Source: Stenotrophomonas bentonitica (GTDB taxonomy: Bacteria; Pseudomonadota; Gammaproteobacteria; Xanthomonadales; Xanthomonadaceae). From it: a stretch of 64,000 nt of DNA. Positions 11,426 to 20,940 of the stretch are shown piece after piece. The position numbers and the translations under genes were made by a program. The notes beneath the pieces are model-generated. The model did not search any database. It was not told the origin of the DNA and saw only the letters and a program-made list of their open reading frames with translations. Numbering within the stretch: the stretch's first letter is position 1; each line of letters opens with the position of its first letter. The stretch lies in assembly GCF_013185915.1 (NCBI RefSeq), contig NZ_JAAZUH010000001.1, positions 806,001 to 870,000 of the forward strand. Direction: 5' to 3'.

Positions 11426-11736
11426 ACGATATCTCCGCCGTACGCGACTCCTGGTGGCTGGCAAGCCTGGGCAACACCCTCATCTGGGCACGCCTGCGCG
11501 TGCGCGCCGCCGGCACCGCCGAGGTGCTCGACAGCGACGGCAACACGCTGAGCTACGACAGCGAAGACACCGCCCGTTCGCAGCTGTTCGACGCCGAGTT
11601 CGTCGAGTTCGACGGGCTGGATGAGGAAGACGCGCTGGTGCGCGGTTTCAGCCTGCACGAAGTGGAACCGCCGCACGCCGACGACGATGACGGCCTGAAG
11701 GGCCAGATGGTGCGGAACCTGGGCGCGCGCGCCTGA
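11422..11736 (+). CDS. conserved hypothetical acidic protein
   Basis: A soluble 104-aa protein with no family I recognise. It has a tryptophan-rich start (DSWWLASLGNTLIWARLRV), a central acidic stretch (EFVEFDGLDEEDALVRGF) and an aspartate run near residue 90. It is probably translated by coupling to the upstream small membrane protein through an ATGA overlap. The stop is seven bases before the PaiB-like gene. The pairing suggests a functional link with the membrane protein; nothing more can be said. Confidence 0.65.
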   Translation: MNDISAVRDSWWLASLGNTLIWARLRVRAAGTAEVLDSDGNTLSYDSEDTARSQLFDAEFVEFDGLDEEDALVRGFSLHEVEPPHADDDDGLKGQMVRNLGARA

Positions 11737-11743
11737 TCCCCCG

Positions 11744-12382
11744 ATGTTCATCCCGTCCGACTTCGTTGCGACCGACCTGACCTGGCTGGACCGGCTGCTG
11801 GCGCGCGATGCGTTCGTCACCCTGGTCACCACCGGCGCCGACGGCCTGCCGCAGGTGACCCTGCTGCCGGTGGTGTACCGCCGCGACGGCCAGGACATCC
11901 TGATCGAAGGCCACTGGGCCCGCCCCAACCCGCAGGCCGGCCATGCCGGGCCGGCGCTGATGCTGGTGCACGGCCCGCACGCCTATCTGTCGCCGGGCTG
12001 GTACCCGGACAAGGACAGCGCCGGCCGCGTGCCGACCTGGAACTACGCCGCCGCCGAACTGCGCGGCGCGCTCGAGCCGGTGACCGACCCGGGCGAACTG
12101 ATGGACATGCTGGACGCGCTCAGCGCGGTCAACGAAGCCAGCGTCGGCAACGACTGGCGGCTGGACCGCGACGACCCGCGCCAGACCCGCATGCTGAAGG
12201 GCATCGTCGGCTTCCGCTTCCGCCCCAGCCAGGTGCAGATCAAGCTCAAGCTGAGCCAGAACCATCCCGAGGCCAACCAGCTGTCGGTGATCGATGCCCT
12301 GGAGGGCTCCGGCTCCCCCGCTTCCCAGGACCTGGCGCAGTGGATGCGCCAGGTACGCGAGCAGCCCGCCGCCGGCGGCTGA
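11744..12382 (+). CDS. PaiB-family FMN-binding protein
   Basis: A 212-aa split-barrel flavin-binding protein of the family named after Bacillus PaiB, described as a negative regulator of protease and sporulation genes; members often lack a proven regulatory role. Visible family features are the opening MFIPSDFV, VTTGADGLPQVTLLPVVY, the GHWARPNPQ segment and PTWNYAAAELRG. A C-terminal motif with MLKGIVGFRF and KLKLSQNHP completes the fold. It follows the two small genes at close spacing and precedes carbonic anhydrase by 33 bp. Confidence 0.85.
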   Translation: MFIPSDFVATDLTWLDRLLARDAFVTLVTTGADGLPQVTLLPVVYRRDGQDILIEGHWARPNPQAGHAGPALMLVHGPHAYLSPGWYPDKDSAGRVPTWNYAAAELRGALEPVTDPGELMDMLDALSAVNEASVGNDWRLDRDDPRQTRMLKGIVGFRFRPSQVQIKLKLSQNHPEANQLSVIDALEGSGSPASQDLAQWMRQVREQPAAGG

Positions 12383-12415
12383 CCCACCCCACCTCACGTC
12401 AGGGATACCGAAACG

Positions 12416-13078
12416 ATGAAAGACATCCACCAGCTGCTGCAGAACAACAAGAACTGGGCCGACCGGATTGAACAGGAGGACCCCGAGTTCTTCCACCAGC
12501 TGGCCAAGCAGCAGCATCCCGAATACCTGTGGATCGGCTGCTCCGATTCGCGCGTGCCGGCCAACCAGATCATCGGCATGGCCCCGGGCGAAGTGTTTGT
12601 ACACCGCAACATCGCCAACGTGGTGGTGCACACCGACCTGAACTGCCTGAGCGTGATCCAGTACGCAGTGGACCAGTTGAAGGTGAAGCACATCCTGATC
12701 GTGGGCCACTATGGCTGCGGCGGCGTACACGCCAGCCTCAACCACACCCGCGTGGGCCTGGCCGACAACTGGCTGCGCCATGTGGGCGATGTGGCGCAGA
12801 AGCATGCGGCGATCATGGAGGCGATCGAAGAGCCGGAGCTGAAGCACGCACGCCTGTGCGAGCTCAACGTGATCGAACAGGTGGTCAACGCCTGCCGCTC
12901 GACCATCGTGCAGGACGCCTGGGCGCGCGGGCAGAAGCTGATGGTGCATGGCTGGGTCTACAGCCTGAAGGACGGCCGGGTGCGCGAGATGGGTATCGAC
13001 GTCGGTGCGCCCGAAGACCTGGCCCCGGCCTACGAAAAAGCGCTTGCGCACGTACCGCGCCGCGGCAAGCGCGACTGA
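12416..13078 (+). CDS. can: beta-class carbonic anhydrase
   Basis: Interconverts CO2 and bicarbonate in the cytoplasm, supplying bicarbonate for carboxylations. It is 220 aa, with zinc ligands at the same positions as E. coli Can: C42 and D44/R46 in [11 protein letters not shown], and H98 and C101 in GHYGCGGV. It lies 33 bp past the PaiB-like gene and 20 bp before the dioxygenase gene, so it may be read with them. Confidence 0.97.
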   Translation: MKDIHQLLQNNKNWADRIEQEDPEFFHQLAKQQHPEYLWIGCSDSRVPANQIIGMAPGEVFVHRNIANVVVHTDLNCLSVIQYAVDQLKVKHILIVGHYGCGGVHASLNHTRVGLADNWLRHVGDVAQKHAAIMEAIEEPELKHARLCELNVIEQVVNACRSTIVQDAWARGQKLMVHGWVYSLKDGRVREMGIDVGAPEDLAPAYEKALAHVPRRGKRD

Positions 13079-13098
13079 CCTTCACCACGGAAACCACC

Positions 13099-13611
13099 AT
13101 GCTGCCCTCGCCGATCAACCTGCTTGGCTGGATCGAAGAAAACCGCCACCTGCTCAAGCCGCCGGTGGGCAACAAGATGATCGAGAACGGCGACTTCATC
13201 ATCATGGTGGTCGGCGGCCCGAACAGCCGCACCGACTTCCATTACGACGAAGGCCCGGAGTGGTTCTACCAGCTCGAAGGCGAGATGCTGCTGAAGGTGC
13301 AGGAAGACGGCGCGGTGCGCGACATTCCGATCCGCGCCGGGGAAATCTTCCTGCTGCCGGGCAAGGTGCCGCACTCGCCGCGCCGCCCGCCCGGCGGGGT
13401 CGGCCTGGTGGTCGAACGCAAGCGGCTGGCGCATGAGAAGGACGGCGTGATGTGGTTCTGCGAGCGCTGCAACCACAAGCTGTACGAAGAGTATTTCACC
13501 CTGCAGAACATCGAAACCGACCTGCCCAAGCTGTTCGCCCGCTACCAGGCCGACATCAGCATGCGTACCTGCGACAACTGCGGGCATGTCGACCCGCTGC
13601 CGGGTGGCTGA
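13099..13611 (+). CDS. nbaC: 3-hydroxyanthranilate 3,4-dioxygenase
   Basis: Opens the ring of 3-hydroxyanthranilate to give aminocarboxymuconate semialdehyde, which cyclises to quinolinate. It is a 170-aa cupin with the metal ligands in [17 protein letters not shown] (His and Glu) and KVPHSPRRP (His). A C-terminal rubredoxin-like site has CERC near residue 125 and CDNC near 162, as in bacterial forms such as that of Cupriavidus. It stands directly before kynU and kmo, so three consecutive steps of the kynurenine route are clustered. Confidence 0.95.
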   Translation: MLPSPINLLGWIEENRHLLKPPVGNKMIENGDFIIMVVGGPNSRTDFHYDEGPEWFYQLEGEMLLKVQEDGAVRDIPIRAGEIFLLPGKVPHSPRRPPGGVGLVVERKRLAHEKDGVMWFCERCNHKLYEEYFTLQNIETDLPKLFARYQADISMRTCDNCGHVDPLPGG

Positions 13612-13687
13612 CCCCGCGTTATAGGATTCGTGCCATATACAGCTCGCATGGATAGACTGCGGTTTCACTGCCAACCCTGATCGACCC

Positions 13688-14953
13688 ATGTCCGAGCTCC
13701 TCAGCCGCACCCATGCCACCGCCCTGGACGCCGCCGACCCGCTGCGCGCCCTGCGCGCCGAGTTCGTCTTTCCCCAGCACAACCACCGCGACCAGACCTA
13801 TTTCGTGGGCAATTCGCTGGGCCTGCAGCCGCGTGCGGCCAAGGCCGCGGTGCAGGAGGTGATGGACAAGTGGGGGGCGCTCGCGGTCGAGGGTCACTTC
13901 ACCGGCGAGACCCAGTGGCTGGGCTACCACCGGCTGGTCAACGCGCAGCTGGCCCGGATGGTCGGCGCGCTGCCCAGCGAAGTGGTGGCGATGAATACGC
14001 TCAGCGTGAACCTGCACCTGATGATGGTCAGCTTCTACCGCCCCACCGCCGAGCGTCCGGTGATCCTGATGGAGGCCGGCGCCTTCCCGACCGACCGCCA
14101 TGCGGTGGAGTCGCAGATCCGCTTCCACGGCTTCGACCCGGCCACCGACCTGGTCGAGGTCCAGCCCGATGAGCCCAACGGCACGATTTCGCTGGCAGCG
14201 ATCGAGCGTGCCATCGCCGAACACGGCCCGCGCCTGGCGCTGCTGCTGTGGCCCGGCGTGCAGTACCGCAGCGGCCAGGTGTTCGACCTCGACGCGATCA
14301 CCCGCATGGCGCGCCTGCAGGGCGCCCGGGTCGGCTTCGACCTGGCCCATTCGGTCGGCAACGTGCCGCTGCAGCTGCACGACATCGCTCCGGATTTCGC
14401 GGTCTGGTGCCACTACAAGTACCTCAACAGCGGCCCCGGCGCGGTGGCCGGCTGCTTCGTGCACGAACGCCACCACCGCGACGCCAGCCTGCCCCGGTTC
14501 GCCGGCTGGTGGGGCCACGAGGAAGCGACCCGCTTCAAGATGGCACCGCAGTTCGTCCCGGCGGTGGGGGCCGAAGGCTGGCAGCTGAGCAACCCGCCGG
14601 TGCTCGGGCTGGCCCCGCTGCGCGCCGCGCTGGACGTGGTGGACAAGGCCGGCGGCATCGAGGCCATGCGCGCCAAGTCGCTGCAGCTCACCGGCCTGCT
14701 CGACGCGCTGGTCCGTGCCCGCCTGGCCGGGGTGCTGGAAGTGCTGACCCCGGCCGAACCCGAGCGCCGTGGCTGCCAGCTGTCGCTGCGCGTGGTCGGT
14801 GGCCGCAACCTGTTCGAATATCTGCAGACGGTGGGCGTGCTGGGCGACTGGCGTGAGCCGGACGTGATCCGCATTTCGCCCACCCCGCTGTACAACCGTT
14901 ACCTCGACCTGCATCACTTCGTCGAAGAAGTGGAATCCTGGGCGGGCCTGTAA
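13688..14953 (+). CDS. kynU: kynureninase
   Basis: PLP enzyme that cleaves 3-hydroxykynurenine (or kynurenine) to 3-hydroxyanthranilate (or anthranilate) and alanine. It is 421 aa. Recognisable parts are YFVGNSLGLQPR near the N-terminus, GFDLAHSVGN, and WCHYKYLNSGPG, which holds the probable PLP lysine. The 75-bp spacer before it is AT-richer than its surroundings and may hold a promoter. It is followed 16 bp later by kmo. Confidence 0.96.
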   Translation: MSELLSRTHATALDAADPLRALRAEFVFPQHNHRDQTYFVGNSLGLQPRAAKAAVQEVMDKWGALAVEGHFTGETQWLGYHRLVNAQLARMVGALPSEVVAMNTLSVNLHLMMVSFYRPTAERPVILMEAGAFPTDRHAVESQIRFHGFDPATDLVEVQPDEPNGTISLAAIERAIAEHGPRLALLLWPGVQYRSGQVFDLDAITRMARLQGARVGFDLAHSVGNVPLQLHDIAPDFAVWCHYKYLNSGPGAVAGCFVHERHHRDASLPRFAGWWGHEEATRFKMAPQFVPAVGAEGWQLSNPPVLGLAPLRAALDVVDKAGGIEAMRAKSLQLTGLLDALVRARLAGVLEVLTPAEPERRGCQLSLRVVGGRNLFEYLQTVGVLGDWREPDVIRISPTPLYNRYLDLHHFVEEVESWAGL

Positions 14954-14969
14954 GCCTGCCCTCCCCTGC

Positions 14970-16349
14970 GTGGACCCTGACTTGATCGCATCTGCACACC
15001 GCTCCCTGAGCATCATCGGCGCCGGCCTGGCCGGCTCCCTGCTGGCCATCCTGCTGTCCCGCCAGGGCTGGCGGATCACCCTGTACGAACGCCGCGGCGA
15101 CCCGCGGATCAGCGACTACGAGAGCGGCCGCTCGATCAACCTGGCCCTGGCAGAACGCGGGCGCAACGCGCTGCGCCAGGCCGGGGTGGAAGACGCGGTC
15201 ATGGCCAAGGCGGTGATGATGCGCGGGCGCATGGTGCATCCGCGCCAGGACGAGCCGCAGCTGCAGCGCTACGGCCGCGACGACAGCGAAGTGATCTGGT
15301 CGATCCACCGCAAGGACCTCAACACCACGCTGCTGCAGCTGGCCGAAGACGCCGGCGCGCAGGTGCACTTCCACCGCCGCCTGCACACGGTGGATTTCGA
15401 TGCCGGCTACGCGCGCTTCATCGACGATCGCAACGACCACCCGCACGACATCCGCTTCGACACCCTGATCGGCGCCGACGGTGCCGGTTCGGCGCTGCGT
15501 GCGGCGATGAACCGCAAGCACCCGCTGGACGAGCGCATCGAGTTCCTCGACCACTCCTACAAGGAGCTGGAGATCCCACCCACTGAGGACGGCGGGTTCC
15601 GCATCGAGGCCAACGCGCTGCACATCTGGCCGCGCGGCAACTACATGTGCATCGCGCTGCCCAATGACGAAGGCACCTTCACCGTCACGTTGTTCCTGCC
15701 CAACGAGGGCAACCCCAGCTTCGCCACCACCAACAGTGGTGCGGAAGCCGAGGCGCTGTTCGCACGCGATTTCCCCGATGCACTGGCACTCATCCCGAAC
15801 CTGCGCCGCGACTGGGAAGAACACCCGCCCGGCTTGCTTGGCACCCTGCACCTGCGCCAGTGGCACCTGCAGGGCCGCGCGGTACTGCTGGGCGATGCCG
15901 CGCACGCGATGGTGCCGTTCCACGGCCAGGGCATGAACTGCGCGTTCGAAGACTGCGTGGCGCTGGCCCGGCACCTGCAGGAGCAGGACTCGCTGGCGGC
16001 CGCGTTCGCCGCGTTCGAGGCCGAACGCAAGCCGAATGCCGAAGCGATCCAGCAGATGGCGCTGGAAAACTACCTGGAAATGCGCGACCGCGTGGCCGAC
16101 CCGGCGTTCCTGCTGCAGCGCGAGCTGGAGCAGGCGCTGCAGGCGCGCTGGCCGACCCGCTTCGTGCCGCACTACACCATGGTGACCTTCCTGCACACGC
16201 CGTACGCGGTGGCGCTGGAACGCACCGAGCTGCAGCGGAAGATCCTGCAGGACGCCACCGCCGGTCACGAAACGCTGGAGCACATCGACTGGGCCGCGCT
16301 GGAGCGCGTCGTGCACGCGCAGCTGCCGGTGCTGGAGGGCGCGCACTGA
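14970..16349 (+). CDS. kmo: kynurenine 3-monooxygenase
   Basis: FAD- and NADPH-dependent hydroxylase converting kynurenine to 3-hydroxykynurenine. It is 459 aa with the FAD dinucleotide fold IIGAGLAGSLLAILLSR, the family stretch ESGRSINLALAERGR and the second FAD motif GDAAHAMVPFHGQGMNCAFED. It is read from GTG 14970 because no ATG precedes the FAD fold; a TTG at about 14982 is a possible alternative, and no clear ribosome site is visible. Its stop overlaps the ATG of sbcB. With the dioxygenase and kynureninase it covers the middle of the route from tryptophan to NAD. Confidence 0.95.
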   Translation: MDPDLIASAHRSLSIIGAGLAGSLLAILLSRQGWRITLYERRGDPRISDYESGRSINLALAERGRNALRQAGVEDAVMAKAVMMRGRMVHPRQDEPQLQRYGRDDSEVIWSIHRKDLNTTLLQLAEDAGAQVHFHRRLHTVDFDAGYARFIDDRNDHPHDIRFDTLIGADGAGSALRAAMNRKHPLDERIEFLDHSYKELEIPPTEDGGFRIEANALHIWPRGNYMCIALPNDEGTFTVTLFLPNEGNPSFATTNSGAEAEALFARDFPDALALIPNLRRDWEEHPPGLLGTLHLRQWHLQGRAVLLGDAAHAMVPFHGQGMNCAFEDCVALARHLQEQDSLAAAFAAFEAERKPNAEAIQQMALENYLEMRDRVADPAFLLQRELEQALQARWPTRFVPHYTMVTFLHTPYAVALERTELQRKILQDATAGHETLEHIDWAALERVVHAQLPVLEGAH

Positions 16350-17788
16350 TGGCCGACAGCTTCCTGTTCTACGACCTGGAAACCTTCGGCCAGGACCCGC
16401 GCCGCACCCGCATCGCGCAGTTCGCCGCGATCCGCACCGACGCCGACCTCAACCAGATCGACGAACCGGTCAGCTTCTACGTGAAGCTGGCCGACGACCT
16501 GCTGCCGTCTCCAGTGGCGACGCTGATCACCGGCATCACCCCGCAGCACGCACTCGCTGAAGGCGTCAGTGAAGCGGAGGCGTTCGCGCGCATCAACGAC
16601 CTGATGGCACGGCCCGGCACCTGCACGCTGGGCTACAACACGCTGCGCTTCGACGACGAGTTCGTCCGCCACGGGCTGTTCCGCAATTTCTTCGATCCGT
16701 ACGAGCGCGAGTGGCGCAACGGCAATTCGCGCTGGGACCTGCTGGACATGCTGCGCCTGGTGCACGCACTGCGCCCGGACGGCATTGCCTGGCCGCAGCG
16801 CGAAGACGGCGCCACTTCGTTCAAGCTCGAGCACCTGGCACTGGCCAATGACGTGCGCGTCGGCGACGCGCATGAAGCGCTGTCGGACGTGCACGCCACC
16901 ATCGGCATGGCGCGCCTGTTCAAGCAGGCCCAGCCCCAGCTGTGGGACTACGCACTGAAGCTGCGCGACAAGCGCTTCGTCGGCAGCCTGCTCGAGGTGG
17001 ACGCCCTGCAGCCGGTGCTGCACATCTCGATGCGCTACCCGGCCCAGCGCATGTGCGCCGCCCCGGTGCTGCCGATCGCGCGGCACCCGTACATCAACAA
17101 CCGGGTGATCGCGCTGGACCTGGAAGGCGACCTCGACGGGCTGCTGGCGCTCCCGGCCGAGACCCTGGCTGCGCGCCTGTATACCCGTGCGGCCGACCTC
17201 GCCGAAGGCGAGCAGCGCGTGCCGCTCAAGGAAGTGCACCTCAACAAGGTGCCGGCGCTGGTCGCCTGGAACCACCTGCGCCCGGCCGACCACGCCCGGC
17301 TGGGGATCGACGTGGCGCTGGTGGAGGCCAATGTCGCCCGGGTGCGCGCGGCCGGCCCGGCGCTGGTCGAGAAGGTGCGCCAGGTCTATGCCGGCGAGCG
17401 CACCGCCACGGTCAGCGACGTCGACGCCTCGCTGTACGACGGCTTCCTGGCCGACGGCGACAAGGCCTTGATGACCCGCCTGCGCACCAGCCCACCGGCC
17501 GAGCTGGCCGGGTTCGCCGAGCGGCTGAAGGACCCGCGCATGCCGGAACTGCTGTTCCGCTACCGCGCGCGCAACCATCCGCAGACCCTGGACGCCGCCG
17601 AACGGGGTCGCTGGAACGACTACCGCCGGCAGCGCCTGCTCGGCGACGCCGCGCTGGGCGAGCAGAGCCTGGCGGAGTTCCGCGCGCAGCTGGACATCTT
17701 GGCCGCCGAGCACGCCGACGCGCCCGACAAACTGGCCCTGTTGCAGCACCTGCGCGACTGGGGCAACGACCTGGAGCAGAGCCTGTGA
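16349..17788 (+). CDS. sbcB: exodeoxyribonuclease I
   Basis: 3'-to-5' single-strand DNA exonuclease used in recombination and mismatch repair. It is 479 aa with a DnaQ-type nuclease domain: DLETFGQDP (D9, E11), GYNTLRFDDEFVRHGLFRNFFDPY and the late SDVHATIGMARLF (acidic and His residues). The SH3-like and C-terminal helical domains follow, as in E. coli ExoI. The ATG overlaps the kmo stop (TGATG), and its own stop overlaps the GTG of the next gene, so the three appear translationally coupled despite unrelated roles. Confidence 0.95.
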   Translation: MADSFLFYDLETFGQDPRRTRIAQFAAIRTDADLNQIDEPVSFYVKLADDLLPSPVATLITGITPQHALAEGVSEAEAFARINDLMARPGTCTLGYNTLRFDDEFVRHGLFRNFFDPYEREWRNGNSRWDLLDMLRLVHALRPDGIAWPQREDGATSFKLEHLALANDVRVGDAHEALSDVHATIGMARLFKQAQPQLWDYALKLRDKRFVGSLLEVDALQPVLHISMRYPAQRMCAAPVLPIARHPYINNRVIALDLEGDLDGLLALPAETLAARLYTRAADLAEGEQRVPLKEVHLNKVPALVAWNHLRPADHARLGIDVALVEANVARVRAAGPALVEKVRQVYAGERTATVSDVDASLYDGFLADGDKALMTRLRTSPPAELAGFAERLKDPRMPELLFRYRARNHPQTLDAAERGRWNDYRRQRLLGDAALGEQSLAEFRAQLDILAAEHADAPDKLALLQHLRDWGNDLEQSL

Positions 17789-18471
17789 GCACCTATTTCA
17801 CCCCTGCCAGCTTCACCTTCCTGCGCGGCCTTGCCCGCAACAACGACAAGACCTGGTTCAACGCGCACAAGGACAAGTACGAAGAGAACGTGCGGCAGCC
17901 GTTCCTGCGCCTGATCAGCGACCTGCAGCCGGACCTGGCGGCGGTGAGCGACCACTTCCGTTCCGACCCGCGCGGCGTGGGCGGCTCGCTGTTCCGGATC
18001 TACCGCGACGCGCGTTTTTCCAACGACAAGTCGCCGTACAAGACCTGGCAGGGTGCGCGGCTGTTCCATGAGCGGCGCAAGCAGGTGCCGGCGCCCTCGT
18101 TCTACATCCACCTGCAGCCCGGCGAAAGTTTCGTCGGCGCCGGGCTGTGGCACCCGGAGCCGGCCACCCAGCGCAAGGTCCGCCACTTCATCGTGGACAA
18201 CCCGGGTGCCTGGAAGGCCGCCGCACATGCGCCGGCGCTGCGGAAGAAGTTCGATTTCGAGGAAAGCGAAAAGCTGGTGCGGGCCCCGCGCGGGTTCGAG
18301 CCGGACTTCGAGTTCATCGACGACCTCAAGCATCGCAACTGGGTGTTCTGGCGCGCGCTGGACGACGCCACCATGACCGGGCCGAAGCTGCGCCAGACCC
18401 TGGCCAAGGACCTGGTCACGCTGGGGCCGTTCGTGGATTATCTTTGTGCGGCGTTGGATCTGGAGTTCTGA
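17785..18471 (+). CDS. DUF2461 family protein
   Basis: A 228-aa protein of the DUF2461 (TIGR02453) family, whose function is not established. Conserved stretches are FLRGLARNNDKTWFNAHKD near the start, RIYRDARFSNDKSPYKTW in the middle, and SFYIHLQPGESFVGAGLWHP. It starts with GTG, overlapping the sbcB stop (GTGA). Three bases separate it from the next gene. Confidence 0.88.
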   Translation: MSTYFTPASFTFLRGLARNNDKTWFNAHKDKYEENVRQPFLRLISDLQPDLAAVSDHFRSDPRGVGGSLFRIYRDARFSNDKSPYKTWQGARLFHERRKQVPAPSFYIHLQPGESFVGAGLWHPEPATQRKVRHFIVDNPGAWKAAAHAPALRKKFDFEESEKLVRAPRGFEPDFEFIDDLKHRNWVFWRALDDATMTGPKLRQTLAKDLVTLGPFVDYLCAALDLEF

Positions 18472-18474
18472 CCC

Positions 18475-19008
18475 ATGAAGAAGCTGATCTGGATCCTGGT
18501 CGTTCTCGCGGTCCTGCTGGCCGGGCTCGTCGCGGCCGGCCCGTACCTCACCATTCGCGGGCTGTCGCAGGCCATCGAGCAGCGCGACACCTCGAAACTG
18601 GACCGTTACGTGGACTTCCCGATGCTGCGGGCGAACCTGCGCGCGCAGCTGGATGACTACGTGGTTCGCCAGGCCGGGCCGGACGTGCAGTCGAACCTGG
18701 TGGGCGCACTGCTGCTCACTGCCGGCCAGCGCCTGGGCGGCACTGCGGTGGATGCGATGGTGACCCCGACCGGGATCAGCGCGCTGCTGGAAGGCCACAC
18801 CCTGTGGAAGCGGGCCAGCAACGACCTGGAAACCAACGACGCTTATGCCGCGCCGAAGGCGGCCCGGCCGCTGGAGGGCGCCACGCATCGGTTCGAATCG
18901 CTGTCGCGGTTTACCGCCACCAGCCAGACCGCGCAGGGCCCGGTGGTGTTCGTGCTGCAGCGGCAGGGGCTGAGCTGGAAGCTGGTGGACATCCGGTTGC
19001 CTTTGTAA
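18475..19008 (+). CDS. DUF2939 family protein
   Basis: A 177-aa protein with an N-terminal membrane anchor or uncleaved signal (MKKLIWILVVLAVLLAGLVA) and a periplasmic domain of the DUF2939 type: GPYLTIRGLSQAIEQRDTSK, then VDFPMLRANLRAQLDDY. Its function is unknown. It is the last gene of the kmo-sbcB-DUF2461 run and is followed by an inverted pair of GTAG-type repeats rather than an obvious terminator. Confidence 0.82.
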   Translation: MKKLIWILVVLAVLLAGLVAAGPYLTIRGLSQAIEQRDTSKLDRYVDFPMLRANLRAQLDDYVVRQAGPDVQSNLVGALLLTAGQRLGGTAVDAMVTPTGISALLEGHTLWKRASNDLETNDAYAAPKAARPLEGATHRFESLSRFTATSQTAQGPVVFVLQRQGLSWKLVDIRLPL

Positions 19009-19020
19009 CGGCGAGCCACC

Positions 19021-19092
19021 CTAGTGCCGGCCGCCGGCCGGCTCCTCGCTTGATCCGGCATCGTGCAGAGCCCGCCAGCGGCGGGCACTACC
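19021..19092. repeat. inverted pair of GTAG-type REP hairpins
   Basis: Two hairpin units face each other: CTAGTGCCGGCCGCCGGCCG followed by GCT (19021-19043), and GCCCGCCAGCGGCGGGCACTAC (split as 12+10) at 19070-19092, ending in the reverse complement of GTAG. The left unit has CTAG in place of GTAG. They fill the space between two convergent genes and may act as a bidirectional terminator. Confidence 0.75.
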
Positions 19093-19095
19093 GCT

Positions 19096-20046
19096 TTAGC
19101 GGGTTTCGTTGGCTACACCGTGCGGGACGTGGCCGGCCGCAACGTTGAGGTGCTGACGGGCGCTGTCGATGTTGTGCTGCGAATCGTCGAAGAAGATGTC
19201 CGCGCCGAAGGCTTCCAGGAACGGCCCCTTGTGGCGGCCGCCCAGGAACAGCGCCTCATCCAGGCGCACGCCCCACTCGCGCAGGGTGCGGATCACCCGC
19301 TCATGCGCCGGCGCCGAGCGCGCGGTGACCAGCGCGGTGCGGATCGGGGCAGCTTCGCCCGCCGGGAATTCCGCCTGCAGGGTGTGCAGCGCCGACAGGA
19401 AGTTCCGGAACGGCCCACCGCTGAGCGGCTCGCGCGCATTCTCGCGCTCATGCCGGCCAAACGCCTCCACGCCCTGCTCGCGCGAAATGCGCTCGCTCTC
19501 ATCGCCGAAGATCACCGCGTCGCCATCGAAGGCAATGCGCAGCTGGCCCAGCGGCTGGCTCATGTCCAGCGGCTCGGCCGCGGCCAGCGTTTCATCGTAG
19601 GGCTTGGGCAGGATGGTCGCGGCAGCGATGCCATGCCGCAGCGCACGCCGCACCGATTCCGGATTGGCCGACAGGAACAGGTCGGTGCCGAACGGCTTCA
19701 CGTACGGCCAGGTCGGCTCGCCGGCAGTGAACGTGGCGCGGATGATGCCCAGGTCGTAATGCTGGATCGAGTTGAAGATGCGCAGGCCGGTGTCGGCCGA
19801 ATTGCGCGACAGCAGGATGACCTCGACCCGCGGCGACTCCGGCGACTCGCCCTGGTTCAGCGCCAGCAGCTTGCGCACCACCGGGAAGGCCACGCCAGGG
19901 CGCAGGATGTCGTCTTCATGCGTGCGCTGGTACTCGGCGTAGGCGTCCACGCCTTCGGCCTCGAACAGCGCGTGGCCTTCTTCAAGGTCGAACAGCGCAC
20001 GCGAGGTCACGGCAACGGTCAGCAAGCGGGGGGTGTTGTCGCCCAT
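19096..20046 (-). CDS. 5'-nucleotidase (cytosolic NT5C1 type)
   Basis: Dephosphorylates nucleoside 5'-monophosphates. The 316-aa protein resembles the cytosolic 5'-nucleotidase 1 family: VTSRALFDLEEGHALFEAEG near the start, FDGDAVIFGDESE in the middle, TALVTARSAPAHERVIRTL, and FLGGRHKGPFLEAF...IFFDDSQHNI at the C-terminus, a HAD-like arrangement. A TTG at 20055 is possible, but the ATG at 20046 follows a GAAGGA site. It lies 16 bp after nadK on the same strand and is probably co-transcribed with it. Confidence 0.87.
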   Translation of the reverse strand: MGDNTPRLLTVAVTSRALFDLEEGHALFEAEGVDAYAEYQRTHEDDILRPGVAFPVVRKLLALNQGESPESPRVEVILLSRNSADTGLRIFNSIQHYDLGIIRATFTAGEPTWPYVKPFGTDLFLSANPESVRRALRHGIAAATILPKPYDETLAAAEPLDMSQPLGQLRIAFDGDAVIFGDESERISREQGVEAFGRHERENAREPLSGGPFRNFLSALHTLQAEFPAGEAAPIRTALVTARSAPAHERVIRTLREWGVRLDEALFLGGRHKGPFLEAFGADIFFDDSQHNIDSARQHLNVAAGHVPHGVANETR

Positions 20047-20062
20047 GGCGGTCAAAGGTCCT

Positions 20063-20839
20063 TCAAAACATGAACTGTTCGCTGAGGATCCGGTCTTCCA
20101 GGTTGTGTTCCGGATCGAACAGCAGGGTCACCCGGCGCTCGCGCGACTCGCGGATGGTCACCTCGACCACGTCGCGGGTTTCATGCGAATCGGCGGTCAC
20201 GCTGACCGGGCGCTTGTAGGGGTCAAGCACGCGGAAGCGCACTTCGGTGTCGGCCTTGAGGATCGCACCGCGCCAGCGCCGTGGCCGGTACGGCGCCAAC
20301 GGAGTCAGCGCGATCGTATGCGACCCCAGCGGCAGGACCGGGCCGTGCGCGGAGTAATTGTAGGCGGTGCTGCCGGCCGGCGTGGCCACCAGCACCCCGT
20401 CGCCGATCAGCTCGGCCACGCGCTCCTGCCCATTGAGGTCCACCCCGATATGCGCCGCCTGCCGGGTCTGGCGCAGCAGCGACACGTCGTTGTAGGCCAG
20501 CGAGCCCGTGGTCGTCCCCGACTCGGTCAGCGCCAGCATCTCCAGCGGCCGCAGGTTGGCCGGTTCGGCCACCGCCAGCCGGGCAGGAAGTTCGCCATCG
20601 TCCTCCCGATACTGGTTCATCAGGAACCCCACCGTGCCCAGTTTCATGCCGAACACCGGCCGCCCCAGCGCACCGTGCCGGTGCAGGGTCTGCAGCATGA
20701 AGCCATCGCCGCCCAACGGGCACAGCACGTCGGCCTCTTCCGGCGCATGGTCGCCATAGCGCGCCACCATCGCCGCGCGGGCGAACTGCGCCGCTTCGGT
20801 GTTGCTGGCCAGGAAGGCGATGCGGGGGGTATCGCTCAT
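20063..20839 (-). CDS. nadK: NAD kinase
   Basis: Phosphorylates NAD to NADP. It is 258 aa with the diagnostic [12 protein letters not shown] (GGDG) motif near residue 43, [13 protein letters not shown], and the second conserved region [18 protein letters not shown]. It is shorter than E. coli NadK, a size typical of xanthomonad forms. It is the first gene of a two-gene unit with a 5'-nucleotidase, so both products act on nucleotide pools. Confidence 0.95.
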   Translation of the reverse strand: MSDTPRIAFLASNTEAAQFARAAMVARYGDHAPEEADVLCPLGGDGFMLQTLHRHGALGRPVFGMKLGTVGFLMNQYREDDGELPARLAVAEPANLRPLEMLALTESGTTTGSLAYNDVSLLRQTRQAAHIGVDLNGQERVAELIGDGVLVATPAGSTAYNYSAHGPVLPLGSHTIALTPLAPYRPRRWRGAILKADTEVRFRVLDPYKRPVSVTADSHETRDVVEVTIRESRERRVTLLFDPEHNLEDRILSEQFMF

Positions 20840-20940
20840 GTGGGGTCCGGTGGAGGGGTTGCTGGTTGAAGCATAACCGGGGTGGGAGTGCGCTTGTTGT
20901 GGGTTGGTCGCTAACGGCAGCGTTTCGATTCATACGTGCA

